Shown in pieces: positions 12,010-23,504 of a stretch of 64,000 bases of DNA; position 1 is the first letter of the stretch, and each line of letters begins with the position of its first letter. The stretch is from Siniperca chuatsi. Lineage: Eukaryota; Chordata; Actinopteri; Centrarchiformes; Sinipercidae. The stretch covers positions 29,269,372-29,333,371 of the forward strand of contig NC_058055.1 in the NCBI RefSeq assembly GCF_020085105.1. The letters are read 5' to 3'. Position numbers and translations under genes: made by a program. The notes under the pieces were generated by a model. It was not told the DNA's origin. It saw only the letters and a list, made by a program, of their open reading frames with translations, and made no database searches.

Positions 12010-12440
12010 GACTGTTTTTCCCGTGAAGGGAAGAGGGAAGTGGTATGAGGGTGAAATGCAGATGACCAGGAAGCGGTAAGAGGGTGAAGTAGCTGGATGG
12101 CTACAGTGTTTATTGGGGTGATGAGGTTTACAGACAGGGACAGACAGGGACAGACCGGTAGGCAGACAGGCAACCAACAGGTAACAGGCCAATGGGCAGA
12201 TAGAAGGTCCAGGTACAAGACTATGGGTTACCGGCTGGCAGTGGTGGAAACAGGGAAGTGAGTCCAATGAGGTTAACCAAATACAATATGGAGCAGGCAA
12301 AGTTCAAAATCCAGAATCCAGACATGGTCCAAGGGAGACAAAGAATCCAAAACAGAACTCACGGTAAGACTGCCGGGGAACTGGGCACGGGAACCAGGTA
12401 CAACGAAAAGTGCACCAAACGGCGACACACACAAATGTCA
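12010..12440. repeat. Unclassified interspersed repeat-like segment
   Basis: G/A-rich, with short internal duplications (GACAGGGACAGACAGGGACAG) and no coding potential. It resembles the non-coding part of a dispersed element, but the family was not recognised. Confidence 0.35.
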
Positions 12441-12461
12441 GGAACACACGCAAGACAGGAG

Positions 12462-12750
<289 letters not shown>

Positions 12751-12879
12751 TCAGGGACAACAATGATCCGACACAAATACCCTTTGGGAGGTGAAACAAC
12801 GAGACACAGGTGCAAACAATCAAGGAAGGGCCAACAATCAAAACTGGAGGGAAAGCAAACACTTTTTCACACCACAGTA

Positions 12880-13075
12880 GATGCAGTGAAACTGTAGATG
12901 CAGTGAAACTGTAGATGCAGCGAAACTGTAGATGAAGCGAAACTGTAGATGCAGCGAAACTGTAGATGCAGCGAAACTGTAGATGCAGCGAAACTGTAGA
13001 TGAAGCGAAACTGTAGATGCAGCGAAACTGTAGATGCAGCGAAACTGTAGATGAAGTGAAACTGTAGATGCTCAC
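12880..13075. repeat. 17-bp minisatellite, unit near GAAACTGTAGATGCAGC
   Basis: About a dozen near-identical units. A single equivalent unit sits at the matching place in the paralogous segment at 37.39 kb, so the array is a local expansion. Confidence 0.93.
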
Positions 13076-13840
13076 AGAGTCTGCATGGTGTTTTTTCTTG
13101 TGTCAAAATTACTGCAACAGGAAATGATTAACAAAGAGTTTCCCTACAGGGATCAATAAAGTATTTCTGATTCTGATTCTGATTAGAAATTGTAAATGTG
13201 GTGAAACAGTCCGCTCATCATCTGCACAAACACTAAACGTGCTGTGAATTCTTCCATCACAGAGACTTTAAATGTATATAGTAACTGGTTGTGTCAATTA
13301 CATAAGTTAATAACTTAAACTCTGTTGTCTTTCTCCTTAATCATCTTATTCATTACCTTCATTGATTAATTACAAAGTTTGTCTCCTGTGCAGTTTTCTC
13401 CCCTCAGTAGATTCATGTGTTCATCTGGAGCTGCTTTTGCTTTGTAACGATGATAACGTGATATAACTTGATGTTTAGTGAAACGTGGAGTTAATGGTGC
13501 TGTGAAATGACACTCGTGTTTCTTCTTGTAGTTAACTGATATTTAAGAGAAGGAATACTGACTCCGACTTTTACTGAAGGATGTCCTGAACACTTTTGTG
13601 ATCCATTCATTTGAACTTTTCCTTCTTCATACAGTTACAGGGAACCCTTTAGGCCTGCAGTAAAAAATGTAGAAGTATTTTACAGCTGAACAGCTCTGCA
13701 TTAAGAAAATATGACCGGCTTGTTTCCTATAATACTTTGTATAGTGTCCAAGTGTTTTCTATAATATCCACACAGAGGATGTGATTCATTTTAATATCTT
13801 TCTACTGAGTAAAGAACCTGAGCTGTATGTGGTGACTCTG
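13045..13840 (+). repeat. Dispersed duplication, copy 1 (partner 37388-38067)
   Basis: From TAAATGTATATAG onward the sequence is nearly identical to 37490-38067 in the same orientation, including the landmarks GATAACGTGATATAACTTGA and ACCCTTTAGGCCTGCAGTAA. No coding potential was found. Copy 1 carries an extra block at about 13105-13260 that includes a retroposon tail with GATCAATAAAGTATTTCTGA. Confidence 0.9.
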
Positions 13841-14638
13841 TGCTGTCTACATAATGTGCATGTAAACACACATCACAACACCATCAACAACTGTACTACT
13901 GCTGGTACTGTTATTAAAATAACATGTCTAGACAGAGAGACGGCGTGAATATGAAAGAGAAAGGAAGCTGCCCGTGTTACTAAAGTTAAAACCAAGCCAA
14001 CAATCTTTGAGCTGATCAGAAACCAGATACACTCATCTAAATGTATGAAATTAAATCTCTATTTGTTGTAGGTGACAAAAATCTTTACAAGAAAAAAGAT
14101 GGTTGACGCAGAGAAAAGAGAATTTAACTTGTTTTAAGCAACTTTTACTCTGATTTTCGCGTATTTTAAGAGATAAAACAAACTCATATGTTTGAATTAT
14201 TTTCATTAGGAATTATTTCCACGCTGTTAGACCTAATTTTGTCAGACTTTATAATAAGTAAAATGGTGGATGTTTGCAGCCATGTTTGGGAATTCTGGAC
14301 CAACAAATAATGAGACAAAAAATATGTGGAATAAGTACTAAATTTAAAATTCACCGCTCTCCTGCCACACAGTTTGTCTCTACTGGAATGAAAACTGAGC
14401 CTGTGGTGACTTTAACTGAAAAAATACATCAAACGCACTGAAACATGAACTAAAAGTAACCAAAACTAAAGAAAGACAATTAAAACTGAATAAGGAAGTG
14501 AAAATACAAAACTTAACAAACTGTAAACTGCAAAACATTTGAAATAAAGAATATTATTTTACTGCTGCAGGCAGAATCACACTTTTATATCAGGAAGGAA
14601 CAAAGTGTATATAAACAGTCAAACAAACAAACACTGAC

Positions 14639-14700
14639 CTGAGAGCGACGCGCTGCTGCTGAGTCCAGAGAATAAATGAATATTTCCGTTGATTTTACAT
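14639..14700 (-). other. Possible 5' non-coding exon of the GIMAP-like gene
   Basis: On the minus strand, CTCTCAG followed by GTCAGTGT at 14638 is a good donor. A TTTCAG acceptor precedes the coding exon near 11640. The link across 3 kb is inferred only from splice signals, and the upstream edge is not defined. Confidence 0.25.
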
Positions 14701-15659
14701 TAAACATATTGTGTTAAGTCACACAGATTCAGCTGCAACACTTCCTGAAGTAGCCTTCAAAATAAAACCCCTGGTTCTTCTTTTTCCACCACAGAGGCCG
14801 TTTGTTTGCTCTAAGATATCACGGATGTGTGTTTGTTGTTTTCATTTTTCTCTATTTGTGACCAATCTCCTGTCAAGGTAAGTTTGTAAGTAGCTAAGTA
14901 AGTGTTGTTTGGATCGGATGTCTTCGCTGTCCTCTGAGAGCTGGACCTGCTGAATAAAGGACAGCAGCGGTGACGGCAGAGAGAGGAGCTTTGATTCATT
15001 ATCACTATTGTTTCTGTCATTGTGCCGATTCTTCTGTATTAAGAGTCGCAGTCACAAGTTGCTGACAGGTTTCATGAGTTTAAAGCGGTGAATGTTTCTT
15101 TTTATGTATTTATTTCTTTCTAAATGTCCCTTTCGTTGCAGACAAGATGGCGACAGAAGTCAGTTAAATGTAATGAATCAGTTCAGATTCTTGTTTAAAG
15201 TCAGTCTGTGATTGTGTGGTCCAGTTAATATAAACATGTGAAATAATTATACAGTTATATGGAAAATATCAAAATTATAAATAATACAGAGGTGTAGAGA
15301 GTCCTAAATCACAAAGGGAAAATTATTATTTAAAATGTGCAACATCCTCATAAAGTTTGTTCAAAGAGTAAAATATGGAGCTTTTAATCATCACGTCAGA
15401 CAACATGTTGATGTTAAGAGATTCTGTTAGTTTAAAAGATCATTCTGGTTTATTACTAGCCAAGTACAGAGAATATGAATAAATATGTACATAAATCACG
15501 TGACGTCAGTTGAAGAATTAGGAAAGAAAGAAAGAAAGTGCAGAAGAAGTGATTTCTCTGAGGTTTCACAGTTAAAGAGGAAGTCTGTGTCACCAGTGTT
15601 CAAAGATCCAGTTCAGTCTGGATCTAATATCTGAAACCACTTGGCCTCCAGCTGAGTGC

Positions 15660-16190
15660 TGCAGACACTAATCTCTGCTTTCTGTCGTGGTTTTGGGTTT
15701 GTGTTCTGTTATTTCCTGTTTTATTTTGGTAAGAGTTCTCCCTCATGTGTCTTGTGTAGTTTTACTTCCTGCTTGTGATTAGTTTGCTTGCCCTGATTGG
15801 TTCCACCTGTGCCTCGTTGTCTCCCCTCACCTAAGTGTATTTATTCTGTGTTCTTCCTTTGTTCTGTGTCAGATCGTCGTTGAACCGGGTGTCGAGCGTC
15901 CCGGTCTTTGTTCCTCGTGTTTTCTTGGACTGTTTCACGTCTTGTGATTTTGTCTTCTACCTTTTGGACTCTTTTACCTGTTCGGACTGCTCACCTGGCC
16001 GGTTCGTCTCTGCCTGCCTTACTTCCCTTGTAAGCAGTTGTGAACTTTATTAAATCATCTGTCTGCACCAGCTCTGCCTCCTTGTCTGCATTTGGGTCCA
16101 CTTCGCATTTCGCCTCCCTGCTGCACGTCACAGCTCTGACGCTTCCAGTATTTAAACGTGATGCTCAGGAAGTGCGTTCAGGCCTGACGC
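15660..16190 (+). repeat. Probable interspersed repeat, family not recognised
   Basis: C/T-rich sequence containing GATTGGTTCCACCTGTGCCT, TATTTATTCTGTGTTCTTCC and CTGCATTTGGGTCC. I believe I have seen similar text repeated in fish genomes, but cannot confirm it. No conserved ORF is present. 16200-17800 shows no recognisable feature. Confidence 0.3.
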
Positions 16191-17814
16191 CGTCCCATAA
16201 TGGACACGTGGAAATTACTTTATTTATTTATTATATATTTTAACTTTTTGTCTGATCGGTGTTCTATTAGCTGCGGCACCGGCAGCAAATCAGGACCAAG
16301 CATTAAAAGCCTCAACCAAGTGGTCTGTAGTTTGTGAACCTCCATTATTCTTAGTGTTGGATGATCCGCTGTGCCGCATTTAAAGTGTTAATATCACCTG
16401 AAGCAAACGGGAAAAACGATTTTCTGCATCACCAACTGAATGCATGTTGGTTCCCATGGCAACGCGATGCGTACAGTTTGTGCTACTGTGATGTCGCTTC
16501 GTCGTACATAAGAGAGAGATGGGGAGCGTCGTGTCACAAACTGGCTCAAGGAATGTGGCAAGAAGGGATTTTTACTTACAAACATAATTTAATAAAAGTA
16601 AAGTAACACAGCTGAACAAGAGAAGGTGGAAATCACCGATGTTAGCCGTGAAAACAGTGCATGGATGTGTCATGAGTGCTGTGGAGGTGATGCAGGGTGG
16701 ACATCAGCTGGAGGAAGGGTCCAGGTCCAGGTAAGCTTCATCAGCTGACGACTCTCACATCTCAACCAACTACCTGCTGAGGTTGAGGACAGCCTGCAAG
16801 ACAGCGGGAGGGGCGTCACACACTTGGAAGAGACTATTTGGCAGATTGCAGCAAGTGAAAGAGAATCGCTTCTGAAGTGATTTCTACCAACTAACAACGT
16901 GTGTCTATGCAGATCATATCGAACATGAAAATCACACCGTAAACAATCATGACGAGCAAAATCACCAGTGAGCATCAGATGTCTGAAGTTACCATCCGTA
17001 CTCCCCCTCCTCCAGGATCTGTGCAGCAGCACCACCTGCTGGGAAAAACACTCACCTGTGGATCAATACTGAGATCAGTTGTTCCTTCAATCAGCAGACG
17101 ACTGAAGTCCACAACACAAACAAGGTGGATAATGTTCTTAAGGTCCAGGACAAAAAGTTTCTCCTCGTGACATTTTCAAGCGCCTCGAATCTGAATGAAT
17201 GCAAAAACTAATAATGACATCAGTGTGTGTCCACATTGAAGTGTAGAAGAAATACTGACAAAACACATGCAGGTTGTTGAAGTGAACTGTTCGGTAGAGT
17301 GAGGACAGTTAATAACAATAATTGTTGTTGAAATGTAAAAGATGTATAATTGTCCCACAGTTCTCCTCTGGGACCATTAAAGGGTTCGAATCAGGTCTTT
17401 GGCTTTACATGAAGCTCTGACAGTTTTGTGTGACTCCGGTGAAGCTTGTTGGATTTGAATGAAGTGTGTGAAAGTGACTCACTGTCAGTCTGATTGAAAG
17501 TGTCTCTGTGGCAACAGATGTAGCTCCATGTGAACCGACTGAAACACAGTGTGGTCTGAGGGGGTGCTGAAGTTTCTGATCTCATTTCCTGCATAACTCT
17601 GTCTGAGGCGCCATCGTTTTACATTTTCTTTCTGATGTCGTCTTTCAGATTTTAGTTTTTCGACGTGTCAGACAGGTAGGACCAAACTCTCTGCACCTGC
17701 ACACTATACTGTATATATCAGAAATACTTTATTTATTATATATACTGAGGGGAAACGCTTTTGTTACAGCTGCTCACTGTCACGTCAGTGCACACAGGAA
17801 TATACATGTATAAA

Positions 17815-17819
<5 letters not shown>

Positions 17820-17857
<38 letters not shown>

Positions 17858-17904
17858 ATATATATCTATATCTATATCTATATATCTATATATATAATCT
17901 ATAT

Positions 17905-17952
<48 letters not shown>

Positions 17953-18190
17953 ATATCTATATATATATATATTATATATATATATATATATCTATATATA
18001 ATCTATGTATATCTATATCTATATCTATATATATATATCTATATATAATCTATATATATCTATATCTATATCTATCTATATATATCTATATATATATATA
18101 TATCTATATATATCTATATCTATATATAATCTATGTATATCTATATATATATATATATATATATCTATATATATCTATATCTATATATAA

Positions 18191-18222
<32 letters not shown>

Positions 18223-18231
18223 ATATATATA

Positions 18232-18312
<81 letters not shown>
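17820..18312. repeat. (TA)n / TATATC microsatellite, ~500 bp
   Basis: Nearly pure TA with periodic TATATCTATATC interruptions. Ile-Tyr frames are artefacts. Such tracts can extrude as cruciforms and break assemblies. Confidence 0.97.
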
Positions 18313-18314
<2 letters not shown>

Positions 18315-18334
18315 TATGTATGTATGTATGTATG

Positions 18335-18500
18335 TATCTGCAGGTGGAAAAAGTATTCAGATCTTTAACTTTAAAGCAGAAATAACATGATTTCAAAATA
18401 CTTTGTTACAAGTAAAAGTCCTGCATCCAAAACTTAAGAAAAACTATTATCAGCAAAATGTGTAAAAGTTAACGTACTCGCTATACAGTCAAACTGAGCT
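18335..18500. mobile_element. MITE-like fragment
   Basis: It carries GGTGGAAAAAGTATTCAGATC and ACAAGTAAAAGTCCTGCATC, motifs of a common non-autonomous (hAT-type) family in fish. Related pieces occur near 53360 and 59265. Confidence 0.5.
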
Positions 18501-18542
18501 GTCAGTGTTACATTTTTGATTTAATGTTGGATTATTATTATA

Positions 18543-18746
18543 GATGCATGAACATGGAAGCACCATTTTAATATTAGCCACCTGCAGTAGAGTAATTTTA
18601 CTCATTTCATATTTTCAACATAATTACTTTATGTTGGAATAAAATAATTGTTCAACAGTAAATTAAAGAAACTGAAAATATAAAATGAGTAAAATTACTC
18701 TACTGCAGGTGGCTAATATTAAAATGGTGCTTCCATGTTCATGCAT
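18543..18746. repeat. Large hairpin: ~75-bp arms, ~54-bp loop
   Basis: 18543-18617 and 18672-18746 are reverse complements with only one or two mismatches. Each arm contains GCCACCTGCAGTAGAGTAAT or its complement. Confidence 0.95.
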
Positions 18747-18883
18747 GTTTTATGCTGAAGTCGCCTGTGTGGTTGACCAGAATAAGATGCACTTTATCAT
18801 GTTTGTCAAGGTGTTACTTACTGCTAGCAGTAAGTAACACCTTATTCTGGTCACCCACACAGGCGACTTCAGTATAAAACATG
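18744..18883. repeat. Second hairpin enclosing a 36-bp perfect palindrome
   Basis: Arms 18744-18786 and 18841-18883 are inverted copies with two mismatches. Between and overlapping them, 18808-18843 is a perfect 36-bp palindrome centred on CTGCTAGCAG. Confidence 0.93.
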
Positions 18884-18909
18884 TAATAGAAAATGTTTGT
18901 TTCTTAAGA

Positions 18910-19029
18910 TGCACGTGTGGAGCTTGTTTTGTCGGGGAAACCAACAGGGAGGCGAAGATCAGGAGACGTAAACATGAAGCGCAGTTAGCGGCGTTAAGTT
19001 GCTATAAGCAGGGGAGTCCGGTGCTCTGA
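18910..19029 (+). pseudogene. Possible GIY-YIG-like coding relic (Penelope-like element)
   Basis: One plus frame reads CTCGACFVGETNREAKIRRR followed by KHEAQL and then a stop. The C-x-C-G spacing, F-V-G-x-T and following R/K...H resemble the GIY-YIG endonuclease of Penelope-like retroelements. No reverse transcriptase was found next to it, so the assignment is tentative. Confidence 0.35.
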
Positions 19030-19320
19030 GGGGTAGAGAGAGAAGCTCTACTTATACTAAAAAAATAAATAGTGGGGTCCCTGATAACCAAAACAAACAG
19101 CTAACAGAAGGAAATACCCAAAATAATAACATAAACAATCTTGTAAATATTAGTTGACGTCTCACACATGGAATATCGCACAAAAACACACACTAAACAT
19201 GAACACATGTACACTGCAGTCAGAGTCTGACTGCGTCGGCTTGATTCCTGCTCATTCACTGTCCATCTGAAGCGCTGTAGCGACGGTGTCGGTGGTTGGT
19301 AATGAACTCGAATGTGGACT

Positions 19321-19930
19321 CTTAAACATCAGATGTTGGCGTTGATGTAGCTCAGCACAAGCACCAGCTGGCAGTTGGTGGAAATGTCAGTCGTCTCGTC
19401 TGCTTGAATGGCGATAAAATCAGCTTCCTCCAGTCCAGCAGCTCGGTTTGTACCGTCTTTGACTGCCTTTACAAACGGTAAGTTAGCAGTTGCTCCTCCA
19501 GCACGCTGTCTAGGGAGGCAACAAAATACACCTAGTCATGCCCGTTATGGCCGACTCAAAGCCCCACAAAACTTCACACAGTCGATTATTTTGGATAAAA
19601 TGTGCCTGGTTTTTATCCTCCTCCTCACTGTTTCCTCACCGCGACCCTGCGGCCGCCGTCCAGCTGCGTAGCGATGTTCATTCTGTCTAATGTGGCTAAC
19701 GTTAGCTGGACAGAATTATCCACGTGTGCCCTGGTGTCCGCATGTGTCCTCACTTTCTCAGACAGGTGCTTCATATCCCTCACTCCCGTAACTGTCCATG
19801 CTGGATCTGTCCCCGTTGTTTAAAAAGCAAGCAGGAAAGCAAAATAAGACATTAGCATGACAGCATCCAGCTATCCAGGCCTTCCTGGTGGACCATGCTG
19901 CTTCCCTTTCTTGCTAACCTGCTGTCTGAC
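19321..19930 (-). pseudogene. hAT-type transposase relic (DUF4371-like)
   Basis: On the minus strand, frames read MKHLSEKVRTHADTRAHVDN, then TQLDGRRRVAVRK, then IIDCVKFCGAL-like text, then AIQADETTDISTNCQLVLVL. The ADETTD block corresponds to the conserved D-E-S/T-T-D of hAT transposases and hAT-derived ZMYM/ZBED-like proteins. Several stops and frame shifts interrupt it, so it is a dead copy. The dimerisation-domain end is absent. Confidence 0.75.
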
Positions 19931-20459
19931 AGCGAGGTCAGGTCGATACAATAATCTCCCTTTTCGGATTAGATTTGAGGACGCTGATTGACAAAATTTT
20001 ATGTCATACATTCATATCTTTAGGTAAACTGCTGCTCAGACCCGCCTCCTGTGGGCGATTCCTCCATCGCTCCAGAGCTGCAGACAGGCGGAGGGGGCGT
20101 GTAGGAAAAGCAAATATGTTGCGCAGATGATTTTCTGTCATATTTTACACAATTACTGGGTGCACTCCATATTTCAAACACACAGATATTGACAACCGCC
20201 ACTGCTTCAGCACCTCCACAGCACATTAACCACACATCCATGCGCTGCTTCCACTGCTCATCTTCACTCCATCGTTCATTTGACTTTAATTAATTACTTA
20301 CTCTTGTGTTAAGTTTAACCTTTGCATGGACTCCTCCGTCACATCACACACACACACCACTGAAAGTGTGTGTTTCTTCCTCACAGTGATTGACAGCTAA
20401 GGGGGCGGAGCCAGCAGAGTCCCGCAGAGCAGCTGCAGAGTCGACTTTAAACGGCGGTC

Positions 20460-21864
20460 ATGTTGGTTCTGGTCTGGTTATTGTTCCTGACGATGACGAC
20501 GATGAAGAGTGACGGTCAGTCGGTTTGATCTGCAGTTTTATTTGAGAAACATTTAGTTTGTCTCCGTCTGTCAATCATATACCGTTTCTATGGTAACAGG
20601 ACTTTCCATTCAGTTACCCTTGAGTCCCTCATTTCAAACCCACCACCGGTCTCCTGGATCCTGTACCTTCTCAAGTCTTTTTACAACTGCTTCCAGTTGC
20701 ACGACCTCACTAAAGGTGAACTTATTAAACCACTTCTAAAGAAATCAAATCTGGACCCTGACATTCCCAGTAACCACAGACCAGTTTCTGACCTGCTGTA
20801 CATCACGTTACAGCCAGACTGTAGAGCTGTAGTCCTCACCCTGACCTATAAAGCATTACATGGACTACCACCATAAAGACCAGCACGCCTCCTGCACTCT
20901 GCAGCTTCTGCAGATTCATTCGCAGTCTTCCCACTTATATTAGAACAATTTCTTCTCTGAAACCTTTAAGGCCAGACTTAAAACTCACCTGTTTTCTTTG
21001 TCCTATAATATTTAAGTTACTGTTGGTTCAACATCTGTTTGTTTTAATCTTCTCACTGCAGTCTGTTGGTTTTATTTCTTTGTTCTCAATCTTTTAGCTC
21101 AACCTTTAATTTGTGTTTCTAAATAATCTATCAGTAGGATTGTTTCTTAGTTCTGCTGTTTTCTTGTTTTTTTGTAAAGTGTGTTGAGACACTTTTGTGA
21201 TAATTCACTTTAAATACATTTTGACCCCAGTCATGTGACACCTGAGCTGATCTGTGTGTGTGACCTTTGGCCTCAGCTGCCTCTGCAGAGATCATCACTG
21301 CACGCAGCGGTGAGGCCGTCCTGCTGACCTCAAGGGCGGTGTTGCAGCGCAGCCAGGACGCCAGATGGACTCACCACCACCTGGCGGTGTCACTGAGGAA
21401 CAACAGGATGAGGTGTCAGCACGGACGCTGCGAGCTGCTGAGTAACGGCTCTCTGAGATTCAGCCGACTTCAGACTGCAGACTCAGGAAACTACACCCTG
21501 GAGGTGTTTGATGAAAGTGGGAAACGACTGATGAAGAAAGACTTCGAGCTCAGGGTGGAGGGTGAGTCCAGAGACATCAACAAGGAAGATCAACCCCCCC
21601 ACGTCCCCTTTTCCCCTCAACATATTGACAGTATACACTTCTAATATTACTGTTTTAGTTTGAATGCATCGTGCAGCGAACTGTGACATTTGGACTTTCT
21701 GTGCTTCGGTTTTCTAATACAGACAAACTGTTGCTGCGTGAAGGTTAAGTTTCACTTGGAAACATTTAGATTTTGTGGTGAACCATAATGGGAATTTATA
21801 TAAATACATATTGAGAAGGAACGTTATTACAATTAGATTCCCCACAGATTTTATGAAATACGTC

Positions 21865-21908
<44 letters not shown>

Positions 21909-21965
21909 TAATGTACTGCTGAGAATACCAGTTAACAGTAGTGTCTGTCTGTCAGCAGATAGCAT

Positions 21966-22009
<44 letters not shown>

Positions 22010-23074
22010 GTGCGGTGGTGTCTGTGTTGATCTGCTGCTTCCTCCTGCTGCTACTCTTCATCATCATCTTCATCTTGAGGAGGAGGAGTCAAAGGATGAG
22101 GACAGCAGGTGCAACAGCCAATCAGAGACAGCCTGAGCTCAGCAGATTAACATTAATGAGAAGTCAGTAGATTATAATCTGCTCTCCTGCTTCAGGTCCT
22201 TTGCAGGAAAATGTCTATATGGTGATGCAACATGGCGGAAAACGGAAAGATGAGGAGGAGAAGCAGGAGAGAGAGGAGGAGTCTATTTATGGTAACACAC
22301 ACACACACGCTAACAGATGCTATTCATCTTATTTTCAACGGAAATACGGACACAGCCAGTTAACGTTTTTTTGTGCGAGTCTTCCGGTCAGGCACTTCCT
22401 GCCATTAGCTAGCTAACACGACAACTCTTTGGACCACTATGGAAAACCGGAATTGTTTGTGCAAAATGACATTTTGTCAAATAACGCAGGTCTCAATTAG
22501 ACACTGGGTCTGTATTAAACCTCTAAGCCCACCAGGTCGCCCGCTTGAGCTACTTCAATTGTCCATAAAAATATAAATGTTTAAACTTTTGTCAATGTGG
22601 ACATGCTAACGTTTCACATCTTTAGATCGGTTAGATTCTCCACAATTCAATCGTTCAGTAAGTGCAAATAAAGGTTGAAATAACTACGGTAACGTTCGGC
22701 TTTTATCCTTTCTAATGTAGGCTACCGGTATTTTGATCTCGCTCTCTCATGAGGCCATTTCTTCATGTCATCCTCCCCCTCGTTAATAGTTTGAGGGTGT
22801 GGCACCAACCTTTTTTGGAGGTGCTCCCATGACATCATTAAATACGCTAGTTAAGTCAACGTTAGTTGGCTCAGGGAAACAATCCAGCAGAAGTGCGGCA
22901 CAAAAAACGGAAGTTCAACCTTCTGTTTACATCTGCATTCAAAAATAAGGTGAATGAGATACTAACAGATGCTAACTTGTTCTACTCTCTACAGTTCCCT
23001 GTAATCCTATTGTTTCCATGGAAACACCAAGCACACAGCAAATGTCTGAGGATTTAGAAGACATCTACGTGTGA
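20460..23074 (+). CDS. CD2/SLAM-like single-Ig-domain transmembrane receptor
   Basis: Five exons in phase: 20460-20514, 21277-21561, 21956(or 21959)-22108, 22196-22291 and 22995-23074; about 220 residues. Exon 1 is a signal peptide (MLVLVWLLFLTMTTMKS). Exon 2 is one Ig V-like domain with DSGNYTLEVF on strand F. The canonical strand B and F cysteines are absent, as in the first domain of CD2/SLAM relatives; a separate CQHGRC pair is present. Exon 3 gives a Ser/Asn stalk, a transmembrane helix (SVLICCFLLLLLFIIIFIL) and RRR stop-transfer. Exons 4-5 form the tail, with NVYMVM (a YxxM motif of the kind bound by PI3K p85), EESIYG and a terminal EDIYV. Likely an immune-cell surface receptor; the exact family was not recognised. 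Intron 1 carries a LINE fragment and intron 2 a short TA run (21868-21905). Confidence 0.82.
20605..21230 (+). mobile_element. LINE 3' fragment in intron 1 of the Ig receptor gene
   Basis: Decayed non-LTR ORF2 text: a block with LLKKSNLDPDIPSNHRPVS is joined directly to a C-terminal block (CRAVVLTLTYKALHGLPP), which implies an internal deletion. It ends before TGTGTTGAGACACTTTTGTG. Confidence 0.75.
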
Positions 23075-23184
23075 CGACCAATCCAAGCTCACCTTGTTTT
23101 CAGAGTGCTTTGTCTTACCTGCACACCACAGCTCACCTTTAGTTTGCCATCCACTATCTCTTACCTGCCTCTTATTTTTATATA

Positions 23185-23190
23185 AATAAA
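23185..23190 (+). terminator. Polyadenylation signal of the Ig receptor gene
   Basis: AATAAA lies 110 bp after the TGA at 23072-23074. Confidence 0.6.
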
Positions 23191-23504
23191 CTTGTACATA
23201 GACCATCCAGATGATTCTGTTTGTTTTGGGGAGTTAGAATCAAAATGTCTGACAATGATTACCACACTCAAATACAAAAAACCTGATAGTTGGTAAAAAG
23301 TGGGGTTAAAACGATTCTGCCTGCTAATGGTGGCAAACGGTCACACCAGTTTCAGAGGTCTGGGGGAAAAATTTCTGCTGTTGCAGGTTTTATAAGCACA
23401 GTTAGTTATTAAAGGGATATTTCACAGCTGGAATGATGGTATTTTTTTTTATAAAACTGGGCTGTCTATGCAGTAGGGAAAAGAAAAAGGGCTGTAGTAT
23501 TCCC

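Noticed and set aside
17761-18390. Ile-Tyr frames of 60-95 codons
   Set aside because: Translation of the TA microsatellite.
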